Origin: Bradyrhizobium sp. SZCCHNS1050
Lineage (GTDB): Bacteria; Pseudomonadota; Alphaproteobacteria; Rhizobiales; Xanthobacteraceae
Assembly: GCF_032484785.1 (NCBI RefSeq)
Contig: NZ_JAUETR010000001.1
Location: 682,001-746,000 of the forward strand
DNA: 64,000 nucleotides
Reading direction: 5' to 3'
Below the pieces are notes generated by a model. The model saw nothing but the letters and a program-made list of their open reading frames with translations. It was not told the origin of the DNA and searched no databases. Every line of letters begins with the position of its first letter. Position 1 is the first letter of the stretch. The position numbers and the translations under genes are program-made. Shown here in pieces: positions 24,841 to 34,871 of this stretch.

Positions 24841-25246
24841 GTTTCATCCACCGATTCATGATCGAAACGCAACGGGTCCGCCGCCGGACGGCGAACGAGA
24901 CTGTAGCAAGATTGCTCCCATTTTAAGGCCGCGACTTTCGCGGCGCACTTCGTTCCATAACTTCCCTCGCATGATCCTCCGCCTTCGTCTCTGTAAGGTC
25001 AAGGGAAACGTCAACCTTCGGTGGAACCGCGGTGCTGTAAATTGATGCTCCGCAGCAAGAATGGCGCTCATGTTGCGGACCAGCAAAGCAAAATCTCCTT
25101 CAAAAACTTCTATTCGCTTCACTCTTGAGCAAGCTCTTTTCTCTTTTGGGCAAGTTTCCCGGTCAGGAAGTGGATAATCAATGATGCCGAAAACGAATAC
25201 TGGGCCGCGTGCTGCGGAACCTCAGTTGAACCCGGGAGGAAAGACG
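24841..25246. promoter_or_regulatory. Divergent promoter region, AraC gene and xoxF
   Basis: This 406-bp gene-free interval is AT-richer than its flanks, especially 25080-25180 (CAAAATCTCCTTCAAAAACT and neighbouring T-runs). It must hold the promoters for the AraC-type gene and the xoxF operon. I see no strong palindrome or -35/-10 pair I would defend. The only frames are short, and the one open into xoxF (from 25181) precedes a much better start at 25247 (GGGAGGAAAG site). Confidence 0.5.
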
Positions 25247-27052
25247 ATGCGAAGAGTGCTACTCGCAACATGTCTGACGTCAGTCGCGGCGCTTGCCGCG
25301 GGTGGCGCGTGGGCCAGTGAAGAGCTGGTCAAGATGTCGGCCAACCCGAAGGACTGGGTGATGCCGGCGGGAGACTACGCCAATACGCGTTACTCCAAGC
25401 TCAATCAGATCAACGCTCAGAACGTCGGCAAGCTGCAGGTCGCGTGGACCTTCTCCACCGGCGTGCTGCGCGGCCACGAAGGCGGACCGCTCATCATCGG
25501 CAACTTGATGTATGTGCATACGCCGTTCCCGAACAAGGTGTATGCGCTCGATCTCGCGCAGGACAACAAGATCGTCTGGAAGTACGAGCCCAAGCAGGAT
25601 CCGAACGTCATTCCGGTGATGTGCTGCGACACCGTCAACCGCGGCGTCGCCTATGGGGACGGCAAGATCTTCCTGCATCAGGCCGACGACAAGCTGGTGG
25701 CGATCGACGCCAAGACCGGCCAGCACGTCTGGACCGCCGTCAATGGCGATCCGAGCAAGGGACAGACCGGAACCTCGGCTCCGCTCGTGGTGAAGGACAA
25801 GGTGTTGGTCGGCACGTCCGGCGGCGAGTTCGGCGTCCAGTGCAGCATGACCGCTTACGATATCAAGAGCGGCAAGCAGGTCTGGAAGGCGTACTCCGAA
25901 GGTCCGGATGACCAGATCCTGTTCGACGCCAACACCACGGCGCTCGGCAAGCCGGTCGGCAAGGACTCGAGCCTGAAGACCTGGCAAGGCGATCAGTGGA
26001 AGACCGGCGGCGGCTGCACCTGGGGCTGGATCTCCTACGATCCGCAGCTCGACATGGTCTATTACGGGTCGGGCAATCCCTCGACTTGGAATCCGAAGCA
26101 GCGTCCCGGCGACAACAAGTGGTCGATGACGATCTTCGCCCGCCATGCCGACACCGGCGTCGCGAAGTGGGTCTATCAGATGACGCCCCACGACGAGTGG
26201 GACTATGACGGCGTCAACGAGATGATCCTGTCCGACCAGTCCATCAACGGCCAGCCGCGCAAGCTGCTCACGCACTTCGATCGTAACGGCCTCGGCTATA
26301 CGCTCGACCGTGCCACGGGCGAGCTGCTCGTTGCCGAGAAGTTCGACCCGAAGGTGAACTGGACCACCGGCGTCGACATGGACAAGAACTCTGCAACCTA
26401 CGGCCGTCCCAAGGTCGTCGATCAGTACTCGACCGACAAGCAGGGTGAGGACGTCAACACCAAGGGCATCTGCCCGGCGGCGCTGGGCACCAAGGACGAG
26501 CAGCCGGCGGCCTACTCGCCGGATACGCAACTGTTCTACGTGCCCACCAACCATGTCTGCATGGACTACGAGCCCTTCAAGGTGAGCTACACCGCAGGTC
26601 AGCCCTATGTCGGCGCAACCCTGTCGATGTATCCGCCGGCGGGTGAGACCCATATGGGCAACTTCATCGCCTGGGACGGCAAGACCGGCAAGATCGCCTG
26701 GTCGAACAAGGAGCCGTTCTCGGTGTGGTCTGGTGCGCTCGCGACGGCTGGCGGCGTGGTGTTCTACGGAACGCTCGAAGGCTACCTCAAGGCGGTCGAT
26801 GCCAAGACGGGCAAGGAGCTCTACAAGTTCAAGACCCCGTCCGGCATCATCGGCAACGTCACGACCTACGAGGCAGGCGGCAAGCAGTATGTCGCCGTGC
26901 TCTCGGGTGTCGGTGGCTGGGCCGGCATCGGTCTCGCGGCGGGCCTGACGGATCCGACCGCCGGTCTCGGTGCGGTCGGCGGCTACGCAGCGCTGAGCAA
27001 CTACACCGCCCTGGGCGGCGCGCTCACCGTGTTCTCGCTCCCGCAGCAGTGA
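25247..27052 (+). CDS. xoxF: Lanthanide-dependent methanol dehydrogenase XoxF
   Basis: A 601-residue periplasmic quinoprotein with signal peptide ending GGAWAS. It oxidises methanol (possibly also formaldehyde) and passes electrons to the cytochrome encoded next. Vicinal disulfide Cys126-Cys127 ([10 protein letters not shown]), catalytic Asp319 and the lanthanide ligand Asp321 in [12 protein letters not shown] are present; MxaF has Ala at the last position. Length and tryptophan-rich propeller repeats fit XoxF (XoxF5 clade by general similarity). No mxaI small-subunit gene is nearby. It leads the operon xoxF-cytochrome-formaldehyde dehydrogenase-gfa. Confidence 0.96.
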   Translation: MRRVLLATCLTSVAALAAGGAWASEELVKMSANPKDWVMPAGDYANTRYSKLNQINAQNVGKLQVAWTFSTGVLRGHEGGPLIIGNLMYVHTPFPNKVYALDLAQDNKIVWKYEPKQDPNVIPVMCCDTVNRGVAYGDGKIFLHQADDKLVAIDAKTGQHVWTAVNGDPSKGQTGTSAPLVVKDKVLVGTSGGEFGVQCSMTAYDIKSGKQVWKAYSEGPDDQILFDANTTALGKPVGKDSSLKTWQGDQWKTGGGCTWGWISYDPQLDMVYYGSGNPSTWNPKQRPGDNKWSMTIFARHADTGVAKWVYQMTPHDEWDYDGVNEMILSDQSINGQPRKLLTHFDRNGLGYTLDRATGELLVAEKFDPKVNWTTGVDMDKNSATYGRPKVVDQYSTDKQGEDVNTKGICPAALGTKDEQPAAYSPDTQLFYVPTNHVCMDYEPFKVSYTAGQPYVGATLSMYPPAGETHMGNFIAWDGKTGKIAWSNKEPFSVWSGALATAGGVVFYGTLEGYLKAVDAKTGKELYKFKTPSGIIGNVTTYEAGGKQYVAVLSGVGGWAGIGLAAGLTDPTAGLGAVGGYAALSNYTALGGALTVFSLPQQ

Positions 27053-27067
27053 GCTAGGCACCTGCTT

Positions 27068-27096
27068 CCGGCGCATGGATCTCGTCCATGCGCCGG
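27068..27096 (+). other. Perfect stem-loop between xoxF and its cytochrome gene
   Basis: A 12-bp perfect stem with a 5-base loop: CCGGCGCATGGA, TCTCG, TCCATGCGCCGG. It begins 16 bases after the xoxF stop. No T-run follows, so it is more likely a 3'-stabilising or partial-attenuation hairpin, lowering expression of downstream genes relative to xoxF, than a full terminator. Confidence 0.6.
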
Positions 27097-27130
27097 TTCG
27101 CCTGCCCCAGAAAATTAAGGGAAGACGCCC

Positions 27131-27664
27131 TTGCGTAGAATCTGTTTTGCGGTCGCCACGGCTCTGTTCCTGGCAACCGGCGGGATGACTGTCGCCGAAA
27201 ATGCCTGGGCGGAAAGTCCGGGAGATCCTGCGGCCGTCAAGTCCGAGGACGGGAAGTACTTCGATAAGGATGGCAATCCGACCTACAAGGTGGGCGCCGA
27301 CGGATCGGTCGACTGGTACACCTACTCGGGATACCGCCGCTATCATTCCGAATGCCACGTCTGCCACGGGCCCGACGGCATGGGATCGACTTATGCGCCT
27401 GCGCTGAAGGACTCGGTCAAGACCATGAGCTACGGCGATTTCATCGGTGTCATCGCCAGCGGCCGCAAGAATGTCAGCACGTCCCAGGAGAACGTCATGC
27501 CGGCCTTCGGCGACAATCCGAACGTGGCCTGCTACATGGACGACCTCTACATCTACCTGCGCGCCCGCGGCAATGACGCGGTAGGACGCGTTCGCCCCGC
27601 CAAGCATGAGGACAAGCCGCCAGCCTATACGGAAGCGGAGAACTCCTGCATGGGCAAGAAATGA
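27131..27664 (+). CDS. xoxG: XoxG-like cytochrome c
   Basis: A 177-residue exported cytochrome c with signal peptide (CFAVATALFLATGGMTVAENAWA), haem site Cys75-His-Val-Cys78-His79 and a likely axial Met in VMPAFGDN. Extended N- and C-terminal segments around the core (DGKYFDKDGNPTYKV; PAYTEAENSCMGKK) match cytochrome cL/XoxG-type electron acceptors of methanol dehydrogenases. It starts at a TTG with an AAGGGA ribosome site eight bases upstream. Position directly after xoxF makes it the enzyme's physiological acceptor. Confidence 0.87.
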   Translation: MRRICFAVATALFLATGGMTVAENAWAESPGDPAAVKSEDGKYFDKDGNPTYKVGADGSVDWYTYSGYRRYHSECHVCHGPDGMGSTYAPALKDSVKTMSYGDFIGVIASGRKNVSTSQENVMPAFGDNPNVACYMDDLYIYLRARGNDAVGRVRPAKHEDKPPAYTEAENSCMGKK

Positions 27665-27742
27665 CTGACGACGAGGACCGCGCCTGGCCAGTTTTCCTGG
27701 ACAGGGTCGCGGGCCTGACAGACTGAAACAGGAGTTTGAGAC

Positions 27743-28852
27743 ATGAAGACGCGCGCCGCGGTCGCTTTCGAAGCCAAGAAGCCGCTGGAGATCGTCGAGG
27801 TTGACCTCGAAGGGCCGAAGGCCGGCGAGGTGCTGGTCGAGATCAAGGCTACCGGCATCTGCCACACCGATGCCTACACGCTCGACGGTTTCGACAGCGA
27901 GGGCATCTTCCCCTCGATCCTCGGCCATGAGGGCGCCGGCATCGTGCGCGAAGTCGGCCCGGGCGTGACCTCGGTCAAGCCCGGCGACCACGTCATTCCG
28001 CTCTACACACCGGAATGCCGCCAGTGCAAGAGCTGCCTCAGCCGCAAGACCAATCTCTGCACCGCGATCCGCGCCACGCAGGGCAAGGGCCTGATGCCGG
28101 ACGGTACGTCGCGCTTCAGCTACAAGGGCCAGGCCATCTACCACTACATGGGCTGCTCGACCTTCTCCAACTTCACCGTGTTGCCGGAGATCGCAGTCGC
28201 GAAGATTCGCGAGGACGCGCCCTTTGACAAGAGCTGCTATATCGGCTGCGGCGTCACCACCGGCGTCGGCGCGGTCGTCAACACGGCGAAGGTCACGCCC
28301 GGCGCGAACGTCGTGGTGTTCGGCCTCGGCGGCATCGGGCTCAATGTCATTCAGGGCGCCAGGATGGCGGGGGCCGACAAGATCATCGGCGTTGACCTCA
28401 ATGACAGCAAGGAGGAATGGGGCCGCCGCTTCGGCATGACCCATTTCGTCAACCCGAAGAAGGTGACCGGCGACATCGTCCAGCACCTGGTCGCGCTGAC
28501 CGACGGCGGTGCCGACTACACCTTCGACTGCACCGGCAATACCACGGTGATGCGCCAGGCGCTGGAAGCCTGCCATCGCGGCTGGGGCGAATCGATCATC
28601 ATCGGTGTCGCCGAGGCCGGCAAGGAGATCGCGACCCGCCCATTCCAGCTCGTCACCGGACGCGTCTGGAAGGGCACGGCGTTCGGCGGCGCGCGCGGGC
28701 GCACCGACGTTCCCAAGATCGTCGACTGGTACATGAACGGGAAGATCGAAATCGACCCGATGATCACCCACACGCTCAAGCTCGAAGACATCAACAAGGG
28801 CTTCGACCTGATGCATGAGGGCAAATCGATCCGTTCCGTCGTCGTGTTCTGA
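27743..28852 (+). CDS. frmA: S-(hydroxymethyl)glutathione dehydrogenase (class III ADH)
   Basis: A 369-residue zinc alcohol dehydrogenase of class III. It oxidises S-hydroxymethylglutathione to S-formylglutathione with NAD. Catalytic zinc ligands: Cys of [13 protein letters not shown], His of LGHEGAGI and Cys of [10 protein letters not shown]; structural zinc by four cysteines in [17 protein letters not shown]; Rossmann motif [10 protein letters not shown]. An AGGAG ribosome site is present. It lies in the xoxF operon and hands its product to the FghA encoded at 5640. The names adhI, flhA and adhC are used for the same enzyme. Confidence 0.96.
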   Translation: MKTRAAVAFEAKKPLEIVEVDLEGPKAGEVLVEIKATGICHTDAYTLDGFDSEGIFPSILGHEGAGIVREVGPGVTSVKPGDHVIPLYTPECRQCKSCLSRKTNLCTAIRATQGKGLMPDGTSRFSYKGQAIYHYMGCSTFSNFTVLPEIAVAKIREDAPFDKSCYIGCGVTTGVGAVVNTAKVTPGANVVVFGLGGIGLNVIQGARMAGADKIIGVDLNDSKEEWGRRFGMTHFVNPKKVTGDIVQHLVALTDGGADYTFDCTGNTTVMRQALEACHRGWGESIIIGVAEAGKEIATRPFQLVTGRVWKGTAFGGARGRTDVPKIVDWYMNGKIEIDPMITHTLKLEDINKGFDLMHEGKSIRSVVVF

Positions 28853-28885
28853 CCCCAAGCACGCAAAACTGAGGAGGATTGCGCC

Positions 28886-29449
28886 ATGACTGTCCACATC
28901 CATCCGTCCGTCGATAACGGCGTCAAACAGGGAAGCGGCCATTTCGCCGGCGGCACGCTGGTCTGCAAATGCCACGACCGGCCGGTCAAGGTCGGCATCA
29001 AGGGCGATGTCGCGCATAACCACGCGTGCGGCTGCACCAAATGCTGGAAGCCCTCCGGCGCGACCTTCTCGGTCGTTGCCGTGGTGCCGCGGCAGAACGT
29101 CACGGTGCTGGAGAACGGCGACAAGCTCAAGATCGTCGATCCCTCCGCCGTCATCCAGCGCTATGCCTGCACCGGCTGCGGCACGCATATGTATGGCCGC
29201 ATCGAGAACACGGGCCACCCGTTCTACGGCCTCGACTTCATTCACCCCGAGCTGTTCCAGGAGCAGGGTTCGGCCGCGCCGGGCTTTGCGGCCTTCGTCT
29301 CCTCGGTGATCGAGTCGGGCGTGAAGCCGGAACAGATGGGCGAGATTCGGGCGCGATTGAAGGAGCTGGGGCTCGAGCCCTATGACTGCCTGTCGCCGGC
29401 CCTGATGGATGCGATTGCCACCCACGTGGCGAAAGCAAAGGCGGCCTGA
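28886..29449 (+). CDS. gfa: Glutathione-dependent formaldehyde-activating enzyme
   Basis: A 187-residue Gfa-family zinc protein that promotes addition of glutathione to formaldehyde, producing the substrate of the preceding dehydrogenase. Zinc ligands are visible as [10 protein letters not shown] (CxC), [13 protein letters not shown] (CxxC) and [12 protein letters not shown] (CxxC). Length matches the family. The GAGGAGGATTGCGCC ribosome region is identical to that of the SoxYZ-like gene at 14943. It is the last gene of the xoxF operon, closed by a strong terminator 52 bp downstream. Confidence 0.95.
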   Translation: MTVHIHPSVDNGVKQGSGHFAGGTLVCKCHDRPVKVGIKGDVAHNHACGCTKCWKPSGATFSVVAVVPRQNVTVLENGDKLKIVDPSAVIQRYACTGCGTHMYGRIENTGHPFYGLDFIHPELFQEQGSAAPGFAAFVSSVIESGVKPEQMGEIRARLKELGLEPYDCLSPALMDAIATHVAKAKAA

Positions 29450-29501
29450 CGGCCGCCACGGACCAAGCGTACAACTGAAGCGTTCCTTCCTGAAGACTTG
29501 G

Positions 29502-29540
29502 TGCCTCGCCTGCCCCACGCCGGCGAGGCATTCTTTTTTT
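29502..29540 (+). terminator. Rho-independent terminator after gfa
   Basis: A perfect 9-bp stem TGCCTCGCC / GGCGAGGCA with an 11-base loop is followed directly by TTCTTTTTTT. It is a classical intrinsic terminator on the plus strand and marks the end of the xoxF-xoxG-frmA-gfa transcript. The interval from here to 29809 holds no gene I can support. Confidence 0.92.
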
Positions 29541-29809
29541 GTCGCGGCTTTGGTCAGGCGGCCGCCATTGTCGTCGGCGCATCGCCCATTGTTCCGTATT
29601 TGCATTGCAGCGGGCTGCACGCGCAGCGCTCGTCTGCTCTGACACCACACGCGCCTGTGTAGACCGATGCCTGTCCCGGTCTGCTATCATCAGTAGTCTT
29701 CCGACAACTCTCAATTGATCCGGCGCGTGCACGTAAGGACATGTGGTCCCGCGCGCGTCCACCAACGATCAGAACCAGCGACCATTGGTCCGACAGAGCG
29801 AGGGCGAAC

Positions 29810-30262
29810 ATGATCAAGGTGAAAATCAACGGACAGGAGCAGAGCTGGGATGGCGATCCGAGCCTGCCGCTGCTGTGGTATCTGCGCGACGAGCTGGGTT
29901 TGACCGGAACGAAATACGGGTGCGGCGCAGCGCTGTGCGGCGCCTGCACCGTGATGGTCGACAAGGAAGCGGCGCGCGCCTGCATCACCGCAGTATCGGA
30001 TGTCGCGGGACGGGAGGTCACCACCATCGAAGGTCTGCATCCGACCGGAGATCATCCGGTGCAGAAGGCATGGCGGCAGGTCAACGTGCCGCAATGCGGC
30101 TTCTGCCAGGCCGGGCAGATCATGCAAGCGGCCGCACTCTTGAACGAGAATCCCAAACCGTCGCATGACCAGATCAGGGATGCGATGGCCGGCAACATCT
30201 GCCGCTGCGGCTGCTATCAGCGCATCGAGAATGCGATCCATCTGGCCTCGACGGGGGTGTGA
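29810..30262 (+). CDS. (2Fe-2S) subunit of a molybdenum aldehyde/isoquinoline oxidoreductase
   Basis: A 150-residue small subunit with a plant-type [2Fe-2S] site ([17 protein letters not shown], later Cys of ARACIT) and a second cluster in the helical domain ([27 protein letters not shown]). It is of the IorA/aldehyde-oxidase small-subunit type and passes electrons from the molybdenum centre. The ATG at 29810 has a GAGGG site; the frame is open upstream without homology. The large subunit follows with a 2-bp gap. Confidence 0.92.
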   Translation: MIKVKINGQEQSWDGDPSLPLLWYLRDELGLTGTKYGCGAALCGACTVMVDKEAARACITAVSDVAGREVTTIEGLHPTGDHPVQKAWRQVNVPQCGFCQAGQIMQAAALLNENPKPSHDQIRDAMAGNICRCGCYQRIENAIHLASTGV

Positions 30263-30264
30263 TC

Positions 30265-32598
30265 ATGAACATCATCGCAAATCCCGACATCGCAAAGTCC
30301 GCTTCTCGCCGCGGCTTCGAGCGGCATCTCAAGGTCGAGAACGTCTCGCGCCGTACCATCCTGCAGACGCTGGGCCTCGCCGGCGGGTTCGTGCTCGCGG
30401 CTCCCTTGCTGTCGCGCCCGGCGTTTGCCGCCTATGAAACCGGCGCCGGCAAGATGCCGCACGGCACCGTGGTCGATCCCAAGGTTTTCGTTTCGATCGC
30501 CCCCGACGGCATCGTGTCGATCCTCGCCCACCGCTCCGAGATGGGCACGGGCGTGCGTACCAGCCTGCCGCTGATCGTGGCGGAGGAGATGGAAGCCGAC
30601 TGGTCGCGCGTGCGCGTCGTGCAGGCCCCCGGCGACGAGGTGAAGTTCGGCAACCAGGATACCGACGGTTCGCGCAGCACGCGGCACTATCTGCTGCCGA
30701 TGCGACAGATCGGCGCCATGGCGCGGGCGATGCTCGAAGCCGCGGCGGCCAAGCGCCTCGGCGTGCCGCCGAGCGAGGTGAAAGCCGTCAATCATGAGGT
30801 CGTGCACAGCGCCAGCGGCCGCCGCCTCGGCTTCGGCGAGCTCGCGGCCGATGCCGCCAGTCTGCCGGTGCCTGCGGTTGACACCGTGCAACTGAAATCG
30901 CCGAAGGACTTCCGCTATCTCGGCAAGGGTCAGGTCAGCATCGTCGATCTGCACGACATCACCGTCGGCAAGGCGCGCTACGGCGCCGATGTCCGCCTGC
31001 CCGGCATGAAATACGCGGTCATCGCCCGGCCGCCGGTGACCGGCGGCAAGGTCAAGTCGTTCGATCCGGCCGAGGCACTGAAGGTGCCCGGCGTCGAGCA
31101 GGTGATCGAGGTCAAGGGCTGGCCCTGGCCATCGAAGTTCCAGCCGCTTGGCGGCGTCGCGGTGATCGCGCGCAACACCGGCGCCGCGATCAAGGGCCGC
31201 GACGTGCTCAAGGTCGAGTGGGACGACGGCGCCAATGCGAGCTACGACTCTGTCGCCTATCGGGCCGAGCTCGAGGCCGCCGCGCGCCAGCCGGGCCTCG
31301 TCGTACGCGAGGAAGGCGACGTCGAGGCCGCGCTGAAGTCGGCCGACAAGGTGATCACCGGCGAGTACTACCTGCCGCATTTCGCCCATGCCAGCATGGA
31401 GCCGCCGGTCGCGGTCGCCGACGTCAAGGGCGACAAGGCCGAGATCTGGGCGCCTGTGCAGAGCCCCGGCGGCACGCACGAGGATGTCGCCAAGACGCTG
31501 CAGATCCCGCCGGAGAACGTCACCGTCAACGTCACCCTGCTCGGCGGCGGGTTCGGGCGGAAGTCAAAATGCGACTTCGCGCTCGAGGCTGCCCTGCTGT
31601 CGAAGACGCTGGGCGCACCGGTCAAGGTGCAGTGGACACGCGATGACGACCTCCATCACGATTTCCTGCACACCGTGTCGGTGGAGCGCATCGAAGCCGG
31701 GCTCGACAAGAGCGGCAAGGTGGTGGCCTGGCGCCACCGCAGCGTCGCGCCGACCATCCTGTCGACCTTCGCGGCGGGCGCCGATCATGCCGCGCCGTTC
31801 GAGCTCGGCATGGGCCTCGTCGACATGCCGTTCGAGATCGCCAACATCCAATGTGAGAATCCCGCCGCCAAGGCGATGACCCGCATCGGCTGGTTCCGCT
31901 CGGTCTCCAACATCCCGCGCGCCTTCGCCGTGCAATCGATGGTCGGCGAGATTGCCCATGCCACCGGCCGCGACCAGAAGGACACGCTGCTCGATCTGAT
32001 CGGCACTCCGCGCGTCCTGAAGCTCGCCTCGGTGAAGGATCTCTGGAACTACGGCGAGCCCTACGAGAGCTATCCGATCGACACCGGCCGGCTGCGCCGC
32101 GTCGTCGAGTTCGTGGCCGAGAAGGGCAATTGGGGCCGCTCGGTGCCCAAGGGCCACGGCCTCGGCATCGCCGCGCATCGCAGCTTCGTCAGCTACATCG
32201 CCACCATCGTGGAGGTGTCGGTCGACGACAAGGGCAAGCTCGTGGTGCATCAGGTCGACACCGCGATCGACTGCGGCACCTTCGTCAACCCCGAGCGCAT
32301 CGCCTCGCAGCTCGAAGGCGCCGCGATCATGGGGCTGAGCCTCGCCAAATATGGCGAGATCAGCTTCAAGAATGGCCGGGTGCAGCAGCGCAACTTCGAC
32401 GACCATCCGGTGGTCCGAATCGACGAGGCGCCGCTGGTCACCAACGTGCACATCGTGCCCGTTGATGCCGACACGCCGCCGAGCGGCGTCGGAGAGCCGG
32501 GCGTGCCGCCATTCGCGCCGGCGCTCGCCAACGCGATCTTTGCCGCAACGGGCAAGCGCCTGCGCGCATTGCCGATCGGCAATCAGCTCGCGACCTGA
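30265..32598 (+). CDS. Molybdopterin-binding large subunit, xanthine dehydrogenase family (IorB-like)
   Basis: A 777-residue Tat-exported molybdoprotein. The twin-arginine signal is [22 protein letters not shown] (~30-51). Family segments include [44 protein letters not shown] and, near the C-terminus, [19 protein letters not shown] with the catalytic Glu (GEPG). It resembles isoquinoline 1-oxidoreductase/aldehyde dehydrogenase large subunits. With the small subunit it could oxidise an aldehyde from alcohol metabolism, since it directly follows the C1 operon; the substrate is inferred, and the cytochrome subunit often found in such enzymes is absent. Confidence 0.9.
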   Translation: MNIIANPDIAKSASRRGFERHLKVENVSRRTILQTLGLAGGFVLAAPLLSRPAFAAYETGAGKMPHGTVVDPKVFVSIAPDGIVSILAHRSEMGTGVRTSLPLIVAEEMEADWSRVRVVQAPGDEVKFGNQDTDGSRSTRHYLLPMRQIGAMARAMLEAAAAKRLGVPPSEVKAVNHEVVHSASGRRLGFGELAADAASLPVPAVDTVQLKSPKDFRYLGKGQVSIVDLHDITVGKARYGADVRLPGMKYAVIARPPVTGGKVKSFDPAEALKVPGVEQVIEVKGWPWPSKFQPLGGVAVIARNTGAAIKGRDVLKVEWDDGANASYDSVAYRAELEAAARQPGLVVREEGDVEAALKSADKVITGEYYLPHFAHASMEPPVAVADVKGDKAEIWAPVQSPGGTHEDVAKTLQIPPENVTVNVTLLGGGFGRKSKCDFALEAALLSKTLGAPVKVQWTRDDDLHHDFLHTVSVERIEAGLDKSGKVVAWRHRSVAPTILSTFAAGADHAAPFELGMGLVDMPFEIANIQCENPAAKAMTRIGWFRSVSNIPRAFAVQSMVGEIAHATGRDQKDTLLDLIGTPRVLKLASVKDLWNYGEPYESYPIDTGRLRRVVEFVAEKGNWGRSVPKGHGLGIAAHRSFVSYIATIVEVSVDDKGKLVVHQVDTAIDCGTFVNPERIASQLEGAAIMGLSLAKYGEISFKNGRVQQRNFDDHPVVRIDEAPLVTNVHIVPVDADTPPSGVGEPGVPPFAPALANAIFAATGKRLRALPIGNQLAT

Positions 32599-32615
32599 GC
32601 TTGCAGCAATCAGCA

Positions 32616-32647
32616 GATCATCGGCCGGAGCGATCCGGCCGATGATC
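32616..32647 (+). terminator. Strong stem-loop after the molybdoenzyme genes
   Basis: A 14-bp perfect stem GATCATCGGCCGGA / TCCGGCCGATGATC closes on a GCGA tetraloop (GNRA type), 18 bases after the stop. No T-run follows, so termination would need Rho, or the hairpin protects the 3' end. The symmetry is far beyond chance. Confidence 0.6.
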
Positions 32648-32709
32648 ACGCCAGAAGAAGCAGGATCAGTCAGCGCCCGTAGCGCACCGAGGCATAGCGG
32701 CCGATCACG

Positions 32710-33027
32710 GCGGACGGCGAGGTTTGCATCACCGCGCTCGAGACCGGCGTCACCGGCACCTTCCGCCTCACCGTGCGCAAGGACATGGACATCACCTGGC
32801 CGTTCGCCGAGAACGCCACCCACCTGATGTCGATCGGCCTCGGCGAGGATCTCGATGACGCCGCCAAGCAGGCGGTGCGCGAGATGGTCAAGCACGTCTG
32901 CGCCCGCACCAACCTGTCGCGCAACCAGGCCTACATGCTGTGCTCGCTGGCCGGCAATCTGCGCGTCACCCAGCTGGTCGACGGCAACAAGGGCATCCAC
33001 ATGCTGCTGCCGAAATCCTATCTGTAG
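32710..33027 (+). pseudogene. Acetamidase/formamidase C-terminal remnant
   Basis: About 105 codons encode the end of an FmdA/AmdA-type acetamidase/formamidase: ADGEVCITALETGVTGTFRLTV, then DITWPFAENATHLMSIGLGEDLDDAAKQAV and a natural C-terminus. The N-terminal two-thirds of the usual ~310 residues is missing; upstream sequence is unrelated and the first ATG in frame lies well inside the domain with no ribosome site. It is most simply a deletion remnant between the molybdoenzyme and ccoG. Family identification rests on the GEVCxTAxET and SIGLGEDLDDAA segments. Confidence 0.7.
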
Positions 33028-33035
33028 GCCCTCCT

Positions 33036-34517
33036 CTACCGGTTCACGAAGCGGTCGCGCGCGGTCAGCACGACCTGGCCGTTGGCATCGACCGCCTGGA
33101 AGGTGACATCGGCATCCACAGACTCGGGCATGGTCAGCGTCACCCGCAGCGCCTCCGAGCCGTCCGGCTCGACCTCGATCGCATCCGCCGCCGCATGGCC
33201 GACGATGGCGAGCGCCGCATCGATGCCGCTGATGCCGAGCCTGAAGCTCTGCACGGCGGACGACTTGTTGAGCAGCTTCACCGTGTAGCCGTTGCGCACC
33301 GAGCCATCCGACAGCCGCACCGACATCGGATCGCGATCATGCTGCACCGACAGCACGGCGGTCGTCTTCGTGACGAACGACACAGCGATCACGCCGGCCA
33401 CAGCGACGCAGGCGAGCGCGAGCCCGATCGTCTTCGGCCGCACCAGCCGTGAGACACGTGGCTCGCCGACACGCCCACGCTCGATGTTGCGCCAGCTCTC
33501 GTAGTCGATCAGGCCGCGCGGACGGTCGAGCTTGGCCATCACGCCGTCGCAGGCATCGACGCAGAGGCCGCAATTGATGCAGGCGAAGCTCGGCCCCTGG
33601 CGGATGTCGATGCCGATCGGGCAGACGGCGACGCAGGCGCCGCAATCGACGCAATCGCCGGCCGGCAGCCCCTGCGACCGCGCCTCGGCGGCCTTCTTCG
33701 CCGACATCCGGGTCTCGCCGCGATAATCGCGATAGTTCACCGTGAAGGCTTCCGGATCCCAGATCGCGCCTTGAAGACGCGGCCACGGGCACATGAAGGT
33801 GCAGACCTGCTCGCGCGCGAAACCGGCGAGGCCATAGGTCGTGCCGGCGAACACCAAGGTCCAGGTCAGCGCTGTCGCCGACATCTCGCCATGCAGGACA
33901 TCGCGCACCAGCTCCGGCGCATCGGTGAAGTAGAAGATCAAGGTGCCGCCGGTGCCGAGCGCGATCGCCATCCACAGCGCGTGCTTGGTGGCGATCTGTG
34001 CGATCCGCCGCGCCGTCAGCGGCGCGCCGACGTTCTTCAGCCGCTGCCGGCGGTCGCCCTCGACGAGGCGCTCGACCAGCAGGAAAAGGTCGGTCCACAC
34101 CGTCTGCGGACAGGCGAAGCCGCACCACAGGCGGCCGGCCAGCGCGTTGACCAGGACGAGGATGAACGTCGCCAGCAGCATCGCCGCGGTGATGAGATAG
34201 AGATCCTGCGGCCAGATCTCGGCGGGGCCAAGATAGAGCTTTCCGTGGGCGAAATCGAGCAGCACGGCCTGGCCTGGCGCATTCGGCCCGCGGTTCCAGC
34301 GCACGAACGGCGTGATGTAGTAGACGGCGAGCGTCAGAACGAGAATCAGCCATTTCAGCCGCCGGATTGGCCCCTTGACGCCCTGCGGAACCACCGGGCC
34401 GCCAGCGCTGCGCAACGACCGTGCCGGGCCGCGGGCCTGACCCTGGCCCCTGCTTGGGCCCTGGCCCTGCGCCATGCGCCGCGTCTTGGCGTGATCGATC
34501 TCGATGGTGATGGCCAC
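33036..34517 (-). CDS. ccoG: Cytochrome c oxidase accessory protein CcoG/FixG
   Basis: A 493-residue membrane iron-sulfur protein. Membrane segments (WLILVLTLAVYYITPFV; LITAAMLLATFILVLVNAL; and others), a WCGFACPQTVWTDLF site, two ferredoxin-like [4Fe-4S] motifs (DCVDCGACVAVCPIGIDI and CINCGLCVDACD) and a C-terminal periplasmic Ig-like domain. CcoG acts in copper handling for cbb3 oxidase assembly and is normally fixG in fixGHIS. Here no ccoNOQP or fixHIS genes are adjacent and no FNR/FixK box is seen. The GTG at 34517 (GAGGG site) gives the usual family length; the long upstream extension is noise. Confidence 0.92.
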   Translation of the reverse strand: MAITIEIDHAKTRRMAQGQGPSRGQGQARGPARSLRSAGGPVVPQGVKGPIRRLKWLILVLTLAVYYITPFVRWNRGPNAPGQAVLLDFAHGKLYLGPAEIWPQDLYLITAAMLLATFILVLVNALAGRLWCGFACPQTVWTDLFLLVERLVEGDRRQRLKNVGAPLTARRIAQIATKHALWMAIALGTGGTLIFYFTDAPELVRDVLHGEMSATALTWTLVFAGTTYGLAGFAREQVCTFMCPWPRLQGAIWDPEAFTVNYRDYRGETRMSAKKAAEARSQGLPAGDCVDCGACVAVCPIGIDIRQGPSFACINCGLCVDACDGVMAKLDRPRGLIDYESWRNIERGRVGEPRVSRLVRPKTIGLALACVAVAGVIAVSFVTKTTAVLSVQHDRDPMSVRLSDGSVRNGYTVKLLNKSSAVQSFRLGISGIDAALAIVGHAAADAIEVEPDGSEALRVTLTMPESVDADVTFQAVDANGQVVLTARDRFVNR

Positions 34518-34871
34518 GGCTGCCCTCGTTCGCTCGGCTGATGCAGGGCAACGATAGGCGGCGGTGCCCGGCGGCTCTTTGTCGGGCCACAAACTTGCGA
34601 ACGGCTGGCAGCGCCTGTTTGCGCGGGAACAACGATAGTTCCCGTCCGACAGGCGATGAGAGGCGCGGCGCCGCGAGCGCCACGGCGTCAGTCGCAGCAT
34701 CCGGAGGGATGGCTGCGGCTGCCGCGCTTGTTGGATAGCGCGCGTAGCGACGCTCGCTGCTCGTCTCTCCCCGCGCGCGGGGAGAAGGCGCGTACCGGCA
34801 TTGCGGCGGCGACGTCCGTTCCGATCGGCAGCGTCAACGTGCTGCACACGACGTGTGGTCCAGCCCCTCTC
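34518..34871. other. Intergenic stretch with a 20-bp palindrome
   Basis: No gene is supported in this interval between the ccoG start and the end of the exported FAH gene. At 34766-34785 there is a perfect 20-base palindrome, TCTCCCCGCGCGCGGGGAGA, of the type common between Bradyrhizobium genes. No T-run follows on either strand. Confidence 0.5.

Noticed and set aside
25247..27052. Calcium-dependent MxaF
   Set aside because: The residue two after the catalytic Asp is Asp, not Ala, and no mxaI/mxaG-type neighbours are present, so XoxF is the better call.
25280..29650. Minus-strand open frame of about 1456 codons
   Set aside because: It runs opposite xoxF, xoxG, frmA and gfa, all of which are secure. 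It is an antisense frame kept open by GC-rich codon bias and has no family features.
32670..32924. Minus-strand frame ending GRYASVRYGR
   Set aside because: It runs antisense to the acetamidase remnant; only the last dozen residues look protein-like and I could not tie them to a family.
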